From Solimonas sp040391865 (GTDB taxonomy: Bacteria; Pseudomonadota; Gammaproteobacteria; Nevskiales; Nevskiaceae): a stretch of 39,966 nucleotides of DNA. The notes beneath the pieces are model-generated. The model worked only from the letters and a program-made list of their open reading frames with translations, was not told where the DNA came from and did no database searches. The stretch lies in NCBI GenBank assembly GCA_040391865.1, contig JBEBWZ010000016.1, positions 1 to 39,966 of the forward strand. Direction: 5' to 3'. This document shows, in pieces, positions 32,824-39,966 of the stretch (positions within the stretch are counted from its first letter, which is position 1; each line of letters opens with the position of its first letter). A program made the translations under genes and the position numbers.

Positions 32824-32884
32824 AACGGGAAGCAGGGATTCACCGACACCACGCACCTCTTTGCGTGTGTGCTACCGGTTTCCT

Positions 32885-32910
32885 CCCTCGCCCCGCTTGC
32901 AGGGAGAGGG
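32885..32910. repeat. REP-like hairpin repeat, degenerate third copy
   Basis: CCCTCGCCCCGC (32885-32896) and GCAGGGAGAGGG (32899-32910) with a two-base TT loop and two mismatches in the stem. Stem length, loop size and C-run composition match the copies at 1890-2006. It sits between convergent genes, where it may also terminate transcription. Confidence 0.6.
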
Positions 32911-32923
32911 CAACGAGCCGAAC

Positions 32924-33898
32924 TCAACCGCCCGACAATGCCGCCAGCACCGGCGCCGGACAATGTTGCCCGCCGCCCGCCGCAAGCTCCGCTTTCACCT
33001 CAGTCAAGGTCCGCTCCAGGGTCGATTTCAGGGCCGGCGCCGGCTGTTGATCCAGTGCCCGCGCCAGATCCGCTTCGGCATGCGCAGCGCACCCCAGCTC
33101 CGCCAGCGCATGCGCGCGGTTGTTGAGCGCGATGCCATCAAGCTGCAGGTCCAGCGACCGGGTGTAGGCCTGCACTGCCGGCACCCACTGCCGCTGCGCC
33201 GCGTGGACATTGCCCAAGGCTAGCTGCGGCAAGGCCTGCCGTGGCCAACGCTCGATGGCAGCCCGATAGCCGCGTGTCGCCAACTCGAAATGGCCAAGCG
33301 ATTCGAACGGCGCCAGCGCCGCAATCCACGACGGCGTGCTGGCACTGGCCGGGATACGGTCGGCCTCACTGACCACCATCGCCCAACGCTCCGCGCGCGC
33401 CCATGCCGCATCGAAGCGCCGTAGCGTCATCGCTTGCCGCCGTTCGCGTCCGGAACGCAGCAACAGTTGCTGCGCTTCAGGATCAAAGCCGATCACCACC
33501 GCGTAATGCCAGACCGGCGCCCAGCTCACACCCAGATTCAATAACACCAGTACCGGACGCTGCGCCTGCAACTCGGCGACGATGGCGTCCAGCTGCGGTG
33601 TCAGACGCAGCGGCACCCGTTGATAGGTGCGTGTCGTGGCCACGATCTCCGCCTGCAGACTGCCCTGGCGTTGCGGCAGGTAGATCTGCGGCACCAGCAC
33701 CTCGGGCGCCACCATGACGCCATCGGCCACCAGCACCGTCGCCAGGGCTGCCGGCCCGCACTGGTAGTCGTCCTGCGGGAAAAACGGCGTGGCTGTCAGC
33801 TCCATTGCCGCCACCTCCGCCAGCGTGCGCGAGGTCGGCACAGCGGCGCAGGCGCTCAGACACAGCGCCACGCCGCAAGCGATCAGCCGTGACAACAA
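32924..33898 (-). CDS. PA2778-like lipoprotein: C39-type cysteine peptidase domain plus TPR-like helices
   Basis: 324 residues if translation starts at the TTG at 33898; TTG at 33895 is equal on sequence and no ATG or GTG precedes the signal sequence. The lipobox is LSAC with Cys17. A papain-like C39 domain follows: catalytic Cys47 in DDYQCGPAAL, His131 in WHYAVVIGFD, then Asp139 nearby. From about 210 the sequence turns helical with repeats resembling TPRs (ALGNVHAAQRQWVPAVQAYTRSL; NNRAHALAELGCAAHAEADLARAL). It should be an envelope lipoprotein. The stop of the upstream PA2779-like gene is 8 bases before the TTG. Cluster and architecture match PA2778/PA2779 of Pseudomonas; the substrate is unknown. 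Confidence 0.85.
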   Translation of the reverse strand: MLSRLIACGVALCLSACAAVPTSRTLAEVAAMELTATPFFPQDDYQCGPAALATVLVADGVMVAPEVLVPQIYLPQRQGSLQAEIVATTRTYQRVPLRLTPQLDAIVAELQAQRPVLVLLNLGVSWAPVWHYAVVIGFDPEAQQLLLRSGRERRQAMTLRRFDAAWARAERWAMVVSEADRIPASASTPSWIAALAPFESLGHFELATRGYRAAIERWPRQALPQLALGNVHAAQRQWVPAVQAYTRSLDLQLDGIALNNRAHALAELGCAAHAEADLARALDQQPAPALKSTLERTLTEVKAELAAGGGQHCPAPVLAALSGG

Positions 33899-33906
33899 GC
33901 GACGAC

Positions 33907-34293
33907 TCAGATGCGCTTGAAGATATCGATCACACCGACCAGTTCGAGGATCAGCAGCACCAGGAAGGTGATACCGACCACCGCAACCACACCGGCGCCT
34001 GCCGGCTGTTGCTCGATGTTGCCGGCCAGTGCACGCAACTCGGTATCGCTGAGTGCCGCAACCCGCTCGCTCGCCGCGTCGGCGGTGACACCGTAGCGTT
34101 CGAGCTCGGCGCGCACCGCGTCGCGACTCATGAAGGTCTGCACCATCGCCAGATCGCTGCTGCGCGACTGTGCCTGGATGGCAGACTCGGTGCCGATCAT
34201 CTCGGCGCGCACCGGGCTGCTCAACGCAACCAAGCCGGTACACAGCAAACCGATCAGCGCACCACGGGTGCCGGATTTGAGTGAGTAAGGCAT
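33907..34293 (-). CDS. PA2779 family protein
   Basis: 128 residues. Residues 1-30 form a signal peptide ending VRA. The middle (RSSDLAMVQTFMSRDAVRAELERYGVTADAASERVAALSDTELRALAGNIEQQPAG) is helical. A C-terminal membrane segment (about 101-123) ends in a short basic tail, FKRI. That order, and the position immediately before a PA2778-like peptidase, identify PA2779. The pairing suggests the two proteins act together in the envelope. A GGAG precedes the ATG. It is divergent from the SET-domain gene. Confidence 0.88.
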   Translation of the reverse strand: MPYSLKSGTRGALIGLLCTGLVALSSPVRAEMIGTESAIQAQSRSSDLAMVQTFMSRDAVRAELERYGVTADAASERVAALSDTELRALAGNIEQQPAGAGVVAVVGITFLVLLILELVGVIDIFKRI

Positions 34294-34434
34294 AAAGACT
34301 CCACAGCGGTTTCAGGGCTCTTGCACCGTAGCGGTCGGGCCTGTCTGGCGGCTGAACGCCGGTGTTCGGGGCACCCGGATGCAAGTGCCACGGACTTGCT
34401 GGAGAATGCGCCTCCCATTCCAGTGAAATCGACG

Positions 34435-34917
34435 ATGTCCCGCTCCATAGCCCTGCGCCGTTCCCCCATCCACGGTAACGGCGTGTTCGCCGTCCGCAAT
34501 ATCACCACCGGTGTCGAACTGATCGAATACCAGGGCAAGCGCATGACGCATGCCGAAGCCGACGAGCATTACGAAGGCGACGTCGACAGCGGCCATACCT
34601 TCCTGTTCACGCTCAATGAACACTATGTGATCGATGGCAACCAGAACGGCAATGACGCGCGCTGGATCAACCACAGCTGCGATCCCAACTGCGAAGCCCT
34701 GCTGATCGAGAACGAGGACGGCGATCCGGCCAAGGACCGCGTGGTGATCGAAAGCCTGCGGGAGATCCGCCGTGGCGAAGAGCTCACCTACAACTACGGC
34801 ATCGTGCTCGAGGAACGCCATACCGCGCGCCTGAAAAAACTGTGGGAGTGCCGTTGCGGCTCGCCCAAGTGCACCGGCACCCTGCTGCAACCCAAGCGCA
34901 GGAAAAAGAGCGGCTGA
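34435..34917 (+). CDS. SET-domain protein-lysine methyltransferase
   Basis: 160 residues from the ATG at 34435; GTG at 34423 is possible. It is a near-minimal SET domain: SPIHGNGVFAVRNITTG at the start, ELIEYQG, the NHSCDPNC motif (79-86), EIRRGEELTYNYG (111-122) and a post-SET zinc-binding stretch CRCGSPKC (139-146). Bacterial SET proteins use S-adenosylmethionine to methylate lysines; the target here is unknown. Catalytic and cofactor residues are intact. A basic tail (KRRKKSG) ends it. It is cytoplasmic, and it is divergent from PA2779. Base composition resembles that of neighbours, so recent transfer is not indicated. Confidence 0.93.
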   Translation: MSRSIALRRSPIHGNGVFAVRNITTGVELIEYQGKRMTHAEADEHYEGDVDSGHTFLFTLNEHYVIDGNQNGNDARWINHSCDPNCEALLIENEDGDPAKDRVVIESLREIRRGEELTYNYGIVLEERHTARLKKLWECRCGSPKCTGTLLQPKRRKKSG

Positions 34918-34930
34918 CTCGCCGCCGGCT

Positions 34931-35368
34931 TCAGGCAGCGGGATCGAGCTGTCGGCGATGGCGCCACAACCAGGCGCTGAAGCCGCCGGCAAAACCGATG
35001 CAGAACAGATTGATCACGATCTCCACCAGCATCGCTGCGGAACGCTGCGCGTACATCCCGTTCCACAGGTTGTAGGCGATATCGATCCAGCCGAGGAAGA
35101 AGAATCCGCCGGCGGTCAGCAGGCCCCAGAGCACCGCCGTTCCGCGGCGCCTGCGCAAGGCCTCGGCACACAGTACGGCACACAGGGCGACGAAACCGTC
35201 GGGCAACGGAAAATTGCGCTCGAACACGTGATAGCAAAGATCGGCGGCGGCATGTACCTCGCCACCACCGAAGTACGAGACCCAGTAGGCCACGATCCCG
35301 ACCACCGCGAGCCACAGCACCGTGATCGGCAGCGATCGGTTGGGCTCCGCGGCATGGCGCGCAGTCAT
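34931..35368 (-). CDS. Small four-helix membrane protein
   Basis: 145 residues from the ATG at 35368, with four hydrophobic segments (about 15-33, 58-72, 76-93, 108-130). Landmarks are WVSYFGGGEVHAAADLCYHVFERNFPLPDGFVALCAVLCAEAL and GFFFLGWIDIAYNLWNGMYA. No named family is recognised. It follows the next small membrane protein gene by 12 bp and probably shares its transcript. It ends 13 bp from the convergent SET gene. An in-frame extension upstream overlaps that gene and is discarded. Confidence 0.7.
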   Translation of the reverse strand: MTARHAAEPNRSLPITVLWLAVVGIVAYWVSYFGGGEVHAAADLCYHVFERNFPLPDGFVALCAVLCAEALRRRRGTAVLWGLLTAGGFFFLGWIDIAYNLWNGMYAQRSAAMLVEIVINLFCIGFAGGFSAWLWRHRRQLDPAA

Positions 35369-35379
35369 GTCGCCCGGCC

Positions 35380-35775
35380 TCAGGCGCGACGCAAGGCGCG
35401 CCATGCAACGGCACTGCCGATCAGCTCGCTGGCCACGAACAGCCACAGCACCACCGGCGCATCGCGACAGAGCAGGTAGTACGCGAGCGCCGCGGCCACG
35501 GCCAGACGCCCGAACTGATCCATGCGCACCAGCAACGGCTCCGGGCTGATCACACGCGCGCCGTTCCACAGCACGCCGATCAGCCCCATCAGATTGCAGA
35601 ACACCGCCGTCGTCAGCGGGATCGGCAGCCAATCCGCAGCCTTGCCATCCAAGCCGAAACCCGACAGCAGAAACGCCAGCACGTAATCGGACAGCACCGG
35701 AATCGCCAGTGAGCCGGTGGCAAGCAGGTCAAACACCGCGACGATACGAACCCAGCGCCATTGTTGTGCGTTCAT
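35380..35775 (-). CDS. Small hypothetical membrane protein
   Basis: 131 residues from the ATG at 35775, chosen for a strong GGGGGAGGG six bases upstream; an upstream GTG is weaker. Four hydrophobic segments are seen (about 10-25, 29-45, 52-72, 90-122), with MNAQQWRWVRIVAVFDLLATGSLAIPVL at the start. No family is recognised. It lies directly before another small membrane protein gene, as a two-gene operon of unknown purpose. Confidence 0.7.
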   Translation of the reverse strand: MNAQQWRWVRIVAVFDLLATGSLAIPVLSDYVLAFLLSGFGLDGKAADWLPIPLTTAVFCNLMGLIGVLWNGARVISPEPLLVRMDQFGRLAVAAALAYYLLCRDAPVVLWLFVASELIGSAVAWRALRRA

Positions 35776-35803
35776 GCACCCTCCCCCGGACAAGAATGAA
35801 AAA

Positions 35804-36577
35804 TCAGGTCGTCAAACGCGCCATCAGCCAGCGCAACAGCGGCCTTGGCGCCCACCGCACCAACGGCTCGGTGATGTGGCTTTGCAGGCCAACCATCCAG
35901 TGCGTGCGACTGCCTTCATGCCGTGCCGCGCGCCAGACCGTGTCGGCGACATCCTCCGGCGTCAGCCGCACGCCAAAACTGGCCACGCTCTTCAGCGACA
36001 AGGTCGTCCCGCTGACCATTGTGGTGTTCACGAACAGCGGCCAGATCGACATCACGCGGATACCGTGGGGCTTCCATTCCAGCTGCAGACCTTCGGTCAG
36101 ACCGCGTACCGCGAACTTGCTCGCGGCATACGTCACCAGCCCCGGCTGACCGTACATCGCGGAGGCGGATGCCAGATTGATCACGCAGGCATTCGGCGTC
36201 GACTTGAGATCGGCAAACGCCGCATGACAACCATTGATGACACCGGTGACATTGATGTCGATCATGCGTCGGTGCGCTTCCAGCGGAATCTCCTCGAAAG
36301 CACCCGAGCTGAGCACGCCGGCATTGTTCACCAACAGATCCAGCCGGCCGCCCGTCGCATCGCGGAATTGCGACAGCGCCTGTTGCCATTGCAAAGGATC
36401 GGTGACGTCCAGCGCGCCAGCCAGCGCATTGCCACCCAGCTCGCGCTGCAGCGCCTGCACTCCCGCCAGGTCGCGGTCGAACAGACCGACCTGCCAGCCC
36501 TCACGTGCAAAGCGCTGGGCAATCGCCTTGCCAATCCCGGCGGCGGCGCCGGTGATGAAAACGGTTCTGTGCGTCAT
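35804..36577 (-). CDS. Short-chain dehydrogenase/reductase
   Basis: 257 residues from the ATG at 36577 (a TTG three codons earlier is less likely). Classical SDR markers are the cofactor motif TGAAAGIG (9-16), NNAG (84-87), catalytic Ser137, and YxxxK with Tyr150 and Lys154. The C-terminal stretch (GVRLTPEDVADTVWRAARHEGSRTHWMVGLQSHITEPLVRW) is like that of SDRs acting on hydrophobic substrates. Cytoplasmic, NAD(P)-dependent alcohol/ketone interconversion; substrate unknown. It lies 159 bp downstream of the sigma gene and is probably a separate unit. Confidence 0.92.
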   Translation of the reverse strand: MTHRTVFITGAAAGIGKAIAQRFAREGWQVGLFDRDLAGVQALQRELGGNALAGALDVTDPLQWQQALSQFRDATGGRLDLLVNNAGVLSSGAFEEIPLEAHRRMIDINVTGVINGCHAAFADLKSTPNACVINLASASAMYGQPGLVTYAASKFAVRGLTEGLQLEWKPHGIRVMSIWPLFVNTTMVSGTTLSLKSVASFGVRLTPEDVADTVWRAARHEGSRTHWMVGLQSHITEPLVRWAPRPLLRWLMARLTT

Positions 36578-36736
36578 ACGAAACAAGCTGGGACAGGGGC
36601 CGACAATTTACGACATTCCCGGGCCAGCAGTGTCGATGCGGATATTCATTGGCTCGTGCGGTCCCAAGGAACCGTATCGGCTCCGCGCCGCGTGCCTGAG
36701 TCGACTACGTGCCGCAAGCGCGCGCCTACGCTCCCG

Positions 36737-37291
36737 CTAACACCCCACTCGCTCGCGAATCGCCGCCTGGGCATGGGCGATGTGGTATTCGACCATCCGC
36801 GTGGAGATACCGCAGCGCTTCGCGATCTCGTGTTGACGCAACCCCTCGATACGGCTGAGCGTGAAGGCGTGCCGGCAACGCTCCGGCAAGGCCTGAATCA
36901 CCCGCGAGACTTGCGTCAGGGTCTGGTCGCGAATCAACTGCTCATCGACACCGGGCGTATCGGCCGCAACATCCCAGTCCCCCAGCGACACATCGCAACG
37001 CACCCGCGACAGCCGCCCATGAGATACCGCCAGGTTGAGCGCGACCCGGAACAGCAGGAACTTCAGCGATCGTTCGTCGCAATGGCGATAACGCAGCAAC
37101 CGCAGGAATGCCTCCTGTGCGAGGTCGGCCGCATCCTGCGCGTTGTTCAACCGCAGGTACAACAAGTGCAGCACCGCTTCGTGGTGATCGCGATACAGAT
37201 GGGAGAAAATCGCGCGCTCGCCCGCCGACAGCGGCCGCTCGCGATCCTGCACTTCCTGCCTGTGCTCCACCGGACCGCTGGGATCCGTCAT
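36737..37291 (-). CDS. ECF-type RNA polymerase sigma factor, FecI-like
   Basis: 184 residues from the ATG at 37291, with GGGAG six bases before it, inside the hairpin at 37296-37319. Region 2 shows FSHLYRDHHEAVLHLLYLRLNNAQDAADLAQEAFLRLLRY. Region 4 shows ALPERCRHAFTLSRIEGLRQHEIAKRCGISTRMVEYHIAHA. The latter is typical of FecI-group sigma factors controlling TonB-dependent receptors. It lies 45 bp downstream of such a receptor, but no FecR gene lies on either immediate side in the window (an SDR follows). So either the FecR precedes the receptor outside the window or this sigma works without one. Confidence 0.93.
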   Translation of the reverse strand: MTDPSGPVEHRQEVQDRERPLSAGERAIFSHLYRDHHEAVLHLLYLRLNNAQDAADLAQEAFLRLLRYRHCDERSLKFLLFRVALNLAVSHGRLSRVRCDVSLGDWDVAADTPGVDEQLIRDQTLTQVSRVIQALPERCRHAFTLSRIEGLRQHEIAKRCGISTRMVEYHIAHAQAAIRERVGC

Positions 37292-37295
37292 GGAG

Positions 37296-37319
37296 AACTC
37301 CCGGCCAGTGCCGGGAGTT
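37296..37319 (-). promoter_or_regulatory. Perfect 10-bp hairpin burying the sigma gene's ribosome-binding site
   Basis: Plus-strand arms AACTCCCGGC (37296-37305) and GCCGGGAGTT (37310-37319) around a four-base CAGT. On the minus-strand transcript the GGGAG of the sigma gene's ribosome-binding site is in the 3' arm, paired to CTCCC, and the ATG begins four bases later. The hairpin starts 17 bases after the receptor's stop. Without a T-run it is less likely to be only a terminator. Confidence 0.65.
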
Positions 37320-37336
37320 GTGGTGCCGTCCACGAA

Positions 37337-39966
37337 TTACTGCACGCCGAAGTTGTAGATCATCGTCAACCCGAAAGTGCGGGGGTTCGCGAAGATCTGG
37401 CCGGTGGCGCCGTTGACATCGGTGAGAGGAATCGCGGCGACCATGTAATCATCGACATTGGTCAGATTCTTGCCCCAGACCGCGACCTCCATGCGTGCGT
37501 CGGCAGAAAGCCAGGTCACGCGTGCGTCCAGGAATGCAACCTTGTCGGAATTCAATGCATGCATCGCACCCGGCTCCGGGACAATGACCGCCTCGTTGGG
37601 CGGATCCAGGAAGCCGCGGTTGCTGCCACGATCGCAGACGCCACCGTAGGTATAGCAATAGCTGCCGCGATCGTAGCCGTTGTAGAGCGCCGACGAATAG
37701 CGGAGCGAAACGCCTGGCGTGATCGTGCCGTGGCTGGGCAGACGGAAGCTGTAGTCGGTCAGGAAGAACGCCTGCACGCGCGGCACGCGCGGCAGCGGCT
37801 CGTCGCTACGATCGATATAGCTCACCTCGCCGGACTTCCGCGAAAAATCCAGTTTCGTCTGCTTCTCCTGCCACTCCTTGATGTCGGCATGGGTATAACC
37901 GCCATTCAGCATGATCCGCCAATCGGGCAATGGCATGAACAGGAACTCCGCCTCGATGCCCTGAATCACCGACTTGCCCACATTCGATACATACGGAATC
38001 GGGATGCCGACGGCGCTGATCGCCGTGCTGCTCAGCTGCATGTCGGTGTAGTCCATGTAGAACGCGGCAAAATTGGCCTGTACCCGATGATTCCAGGCCT
38101 GCATCTTCAGGCCGACTTCATAGTTCTTGACGAATTCCGGTTCGAACTCGGCCGGATCGCCGACGCCATTGCCGTTGTCGTCAGGCGCACCTGCGGTGAC
38201 ACCGCCGGAGTGAAAGCCATTGCTGTAGGTGAAATAGGCCATTGCATCATTCAAGCCCAAGGCCTGAAGGACTTCATCACTGGCCTTGTATTTGAGGCTG
38301 AGCATCGGCGTCCACGCATCGTCCTTGCGGCGCATCGAATCGCCCAGCATCACGCCCAGCTTGAAGTTGTCCGGATTGGTATTTTCGTCTTCGAATGGCG
38401 TGACCGTGCAAAGCTGGCCTTCCAGGGTGGGACTCATGCAGGAACCGAACTGCCAGTCCAGCACCGGTTTGTAGCCCGGCAAGGTCGATACGGCGAAAAC
38501 GGTTCCCGCGGACTGACTGCCGCCGCTATAGGTAATGACCCCATTGGCCATGCTTTTCGGATCGACATTGTTCTTGGAGTAGCGCGACCAGCGATTCTCG
38601 TTCGTGTAACGAATACCGGCCGACAACTGCCACTGCTTGGTGATGTCGAAATCCAGCTGGCCGTACCATGCCCAGGCCTTGTTGTTGGTTTCCAGACGCT
38701 CTTTCGCAGGCTCCAATGCAAGCGTGTAGAACTCCTCCACCGGCCGGCCCGTGAAATCGCCCGTACCCTGCGACAAGCCGGCGGACAGGATCAACTCGTC
38801 ACGTGGCGTCTCCTCGCCAAAGAAGTACACGCCGGTACTGAAAAACAGTCGATCATTGAACGTCGCGCCGGTCAGCTGAAATTCCTGCGAGATCTGGGTG
38901 GTATACGTCATCGACGGCTGAACACGCAGCATATATGTCCCTCCGACGGCATCCAGATCCTCATCGGCAATCTGGCCGGTACGCCGCCACGCGCTGATGC
39001 TCTTCAACTGCAGGCCGGAGAACGGGCCGGCGTCGCCGATGTGCCAGCCGACGGTGCCGCCCAGCGTGCTGGTGTCAACCCAGTAGCGCGCCTGCGGTTG
39101 CAGGTCGCTGGCGCTGCCGGGCGCGTTGTTGCGATAGTCGATGCCTTCGGCGAGATCGCTTTCGAAATGGTCCTGAGGAAGATCTTCCGAAGCGCGACAC
39201 ACGGATTCAAATGTGGGATTCCCCAGCGATGCGTTGGCGAGGTCCAGAAGATAGCCGGTAAAGGATCTGATATATCCAGGCTCCCTCAAGAACTTGCAGC
39301 GCTGCGGCCGGGGCTGTTCACGAATGCGCGTACGCTCGCCGAGGATGTCGATGGTGAGGTCATCGATCGGCTGGATACGCAGTTGCGCGATGCCGGACAA
39401 ACGGTTGTCGTTACCCCACTGGCTGTTGTCGACGGCGTTGGTGAAATAGCCATCGCTTTCCATGCTCGACAAGGTCACGCGGCTGAGGACCACATCGCGG
39501 AACAGCGGCACATCCACACTCACCGACAGATCGCGGCGGCCATAGTTGCCGATATTGCTGTTGAGCTTTCCAGCGAACTCCGTGCCGGGTTTCTTCAGGG
39601 TGATGGAGATGGCGCCGCCGGTCGCATTGCGACCGAACAAGGTGCCCTGCGGGCCGCGCAGGACTTCGACGCTCTCAACGGCGGCGACGTCGAACAGGCC
39701 GCCGGACGGGCGCCCGACGTAGATACCGTCGATATACGTGCCGACACCGGGATCAAGCGTGACCTTGGTTTCGCGCTGGCCGATGCCGCGGATGAACGGG
39801 TTGTTGTCTTTCTTGATGCCGTTGCCGCCGCCGCCCATGTTGAGGCCGGGCACGATACCTTCCATATCCGCCATGGTGCGGATACCCATGGTCTTGATGT
39901 CCTCGGCGGAAATGGCGGTGATCGAGATCGGAATGTCCTGCGACGACTCCTCGCGCTTGCGCGCGG
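37337..39966 (-). CDS. TonB-dependent outer-membrane receptor, 5' truncated by window edge
   Basis: 875 residues are visible; the frame continues past an internal ATG at 39889 to the window edge, so the signal peptide and TonB box lie outside. The plug domain is clear: REESSQDIPISITAIS, PFIRGIGQR, DGIYVGRPSGG and VEVLRGPQGTLFGRNATGGAI. The rest is beta-barrel with alternating polar/hydrophobic strands, ending in ANPRTFGLTMIYNFGVQ. These receptors import iron complexes or other large substrates using TonB energy. It is the Sphingomonas/Caulobacter-like broad type with unknown ligand. The ECF sigma gene follows it by 45 bp, an arrangement that suggests transport-linked regulation. Confidence 0.95.
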   Translation of the reverse strand, partial: ARKREESSQDIPISITAISAEDIKTMGIRTMADMEGIVPGLNMGGGGNGIKKDNNPFIRGIGQRETKVTLDPGVGTYIDGIYVGRPSGGLFDVAAVESVEVLRGPQGTLFGRNATGGAISITLKKPGTEFAGKLNSNIGNYGRRDLSVSVDVPLFRDVVLSRVTLSSMESDGYFTNAVDNSQWGNDNRLSGIAQLRIQPIDDLTIDILGERTRIREQPRPQRCKFLREPGYIRSFTGYLLDLANASLGNPTFESVCRASEDLPQDHFESDLAEGIDYRNNAPGSASDLQPQARYWVDTSTLGGTVGWHIGDAGPFSGLQLKSISAWRRTGQIADEDLDAVGGTYMLRVQPSMTYTTQISQEFQLTGATFNDRLFFSTGVYFFGEETPRDELILSAGLSQGTGDFTGRPVEEFYTLALEPAKERLETNNKAWAWYGQLDFDITKQWQLSAGIRYTNENRWSRYSKNNVDPKSMANGVITYSGGSQSAGTVFAVSTLPGYKPVLDWQFGSCMSPTLEGQLCTVTPFEDENTNPDNFKLGVMLGDSMRRKDDAWTPMLSLKYKASDEVLQALGLNDAMAYFTYSNGFHSGGVTAGAPDDNGNGVGDPAEFEPEFVKNYEVGLKMQAWNHRVQANFAAFYMDYTDMQLSSTAISAVGIPIPYVSNVGKSVIQGIEAEFLFMPLPDWRIMLNGGYTHADIKEWQEKQTKLDFSRKSGEVSYIDRSDEPLPRVPRVQAFFLTDYSFRLPSHGTITPGVSLRYSSALYNGYDRGSYCYTYGGVCDRGSNRGFLDPPNEAVIVPEPGAMHALNSDKVAFLDARVTWLSADARMEVAVWGKNLTNVDDYMVAAIPLTDVNGATGQIFANPRTFGLTMIYNFGVQ

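Noticed and set aside
32263..32856. In-frame extension upstream of the alpha/beta hydrolase
   Set aside because: It overlaps the flavodoxin-like gene antisense and has no domain; the hydrolase fold begins right after the ATG at 32262.
33899..34384. In-frame extension upstream of the PA2778-like gene
   Set aside because: It is out of frame with, and on the same strand as, the PA2779 gene; the lipoprotein signal sequence begins only at the TTG near 33898.

Overview
The window is about 40 kb of GC-rich (roughly two-thirds GC by eye), densely packed bacterial chromosome. There is no rRNA, tRNA, transposase, prophage or CRISPR array. The gene content points to a gammaproteobacterium near the Nevskiales/Xanthomonadales/Pseudomonas side of the tree (inference): a FabR/DesT-type regulator divergent from a ferredoxin reductase-desaturase operon, a PA2778/PA2779-like pair, a PA2169-type protein, SlyX, FecI/FecR/TonB receptor parts, a wax ester synthase, and hairpin repeats of a type I remember from Xanthomonadales.

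Layout. 1-4.5 kb: the 3' end of a FecR anti-sigma gene, a sterol-desaturase-type hydroxylase, a head-to-head pair of REP-like hairpins, and tex. 4.6-11.7 kb: a wax ester synthase/DGAT, small secreted proteins and lipoproteins, an NTF2-like protein, a DUF3014 protein, a membrane diguanylate cyclase with a structured leader, and a cytochrome P450. 11.7-14.3 kb: small stress-type proteins, a luciferase-like oxidoreductase and a cold-shock protein with a strong terminator. 14.5-17.6 kb: the fatty-acid desaturase system (desaturase, ferredoxin reductase, divergent FabR-like repressor). Its intergenic region holds a TAGACA-16 bp-TATAAT promoter and a palindromic operator candidate. 17.7-23.2 kb: BON protein, PGPGW-type membrane protein, msrA, arfB, a FemAB-like acyltransferase, fabH, slyX and a glycine-zipper protein. 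23.4-32.8 kb: acyl-CoA thioesterase, FMN reductase, DUF1993 protein, a large unrecognised helical protein, an exported PR-1-like CAP protein, an exported dienelactone hydrolase, an alpha/beta hydrolase overlapping an MFS transporter, and a flavodoxin-like protein. 32.9-40 kb: the PA2778/PA2779-like pair, a SET-domain protein, two small membrane proteins, an SDR enzyme, an ECF sigma factor and a 5'-truncated TonB-dependent receptor.

The common thread is lipid and hydrophobic-substrate metabolism: storage-lipid acyltransferase, di-iron hydroxylase, P450, desaturase with its electron donor, KAS III, thioesterase and several hydrolases, together with an iron/substrate uptake module at the right edge. 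No single novel multi-gene system stands out. The most promising leads are regulatory: hairpins that bury or frame the ribosome-binding site of the ECF sigma gene, the sterol-desaturase gene and the diguanylate cyclase gene, and the desaturase operator. Protein leads are the PA2778/PA2779-like pair, the PR-1-like CAP protein with an altered active-site position, and an unrecognised 357-residue protein.
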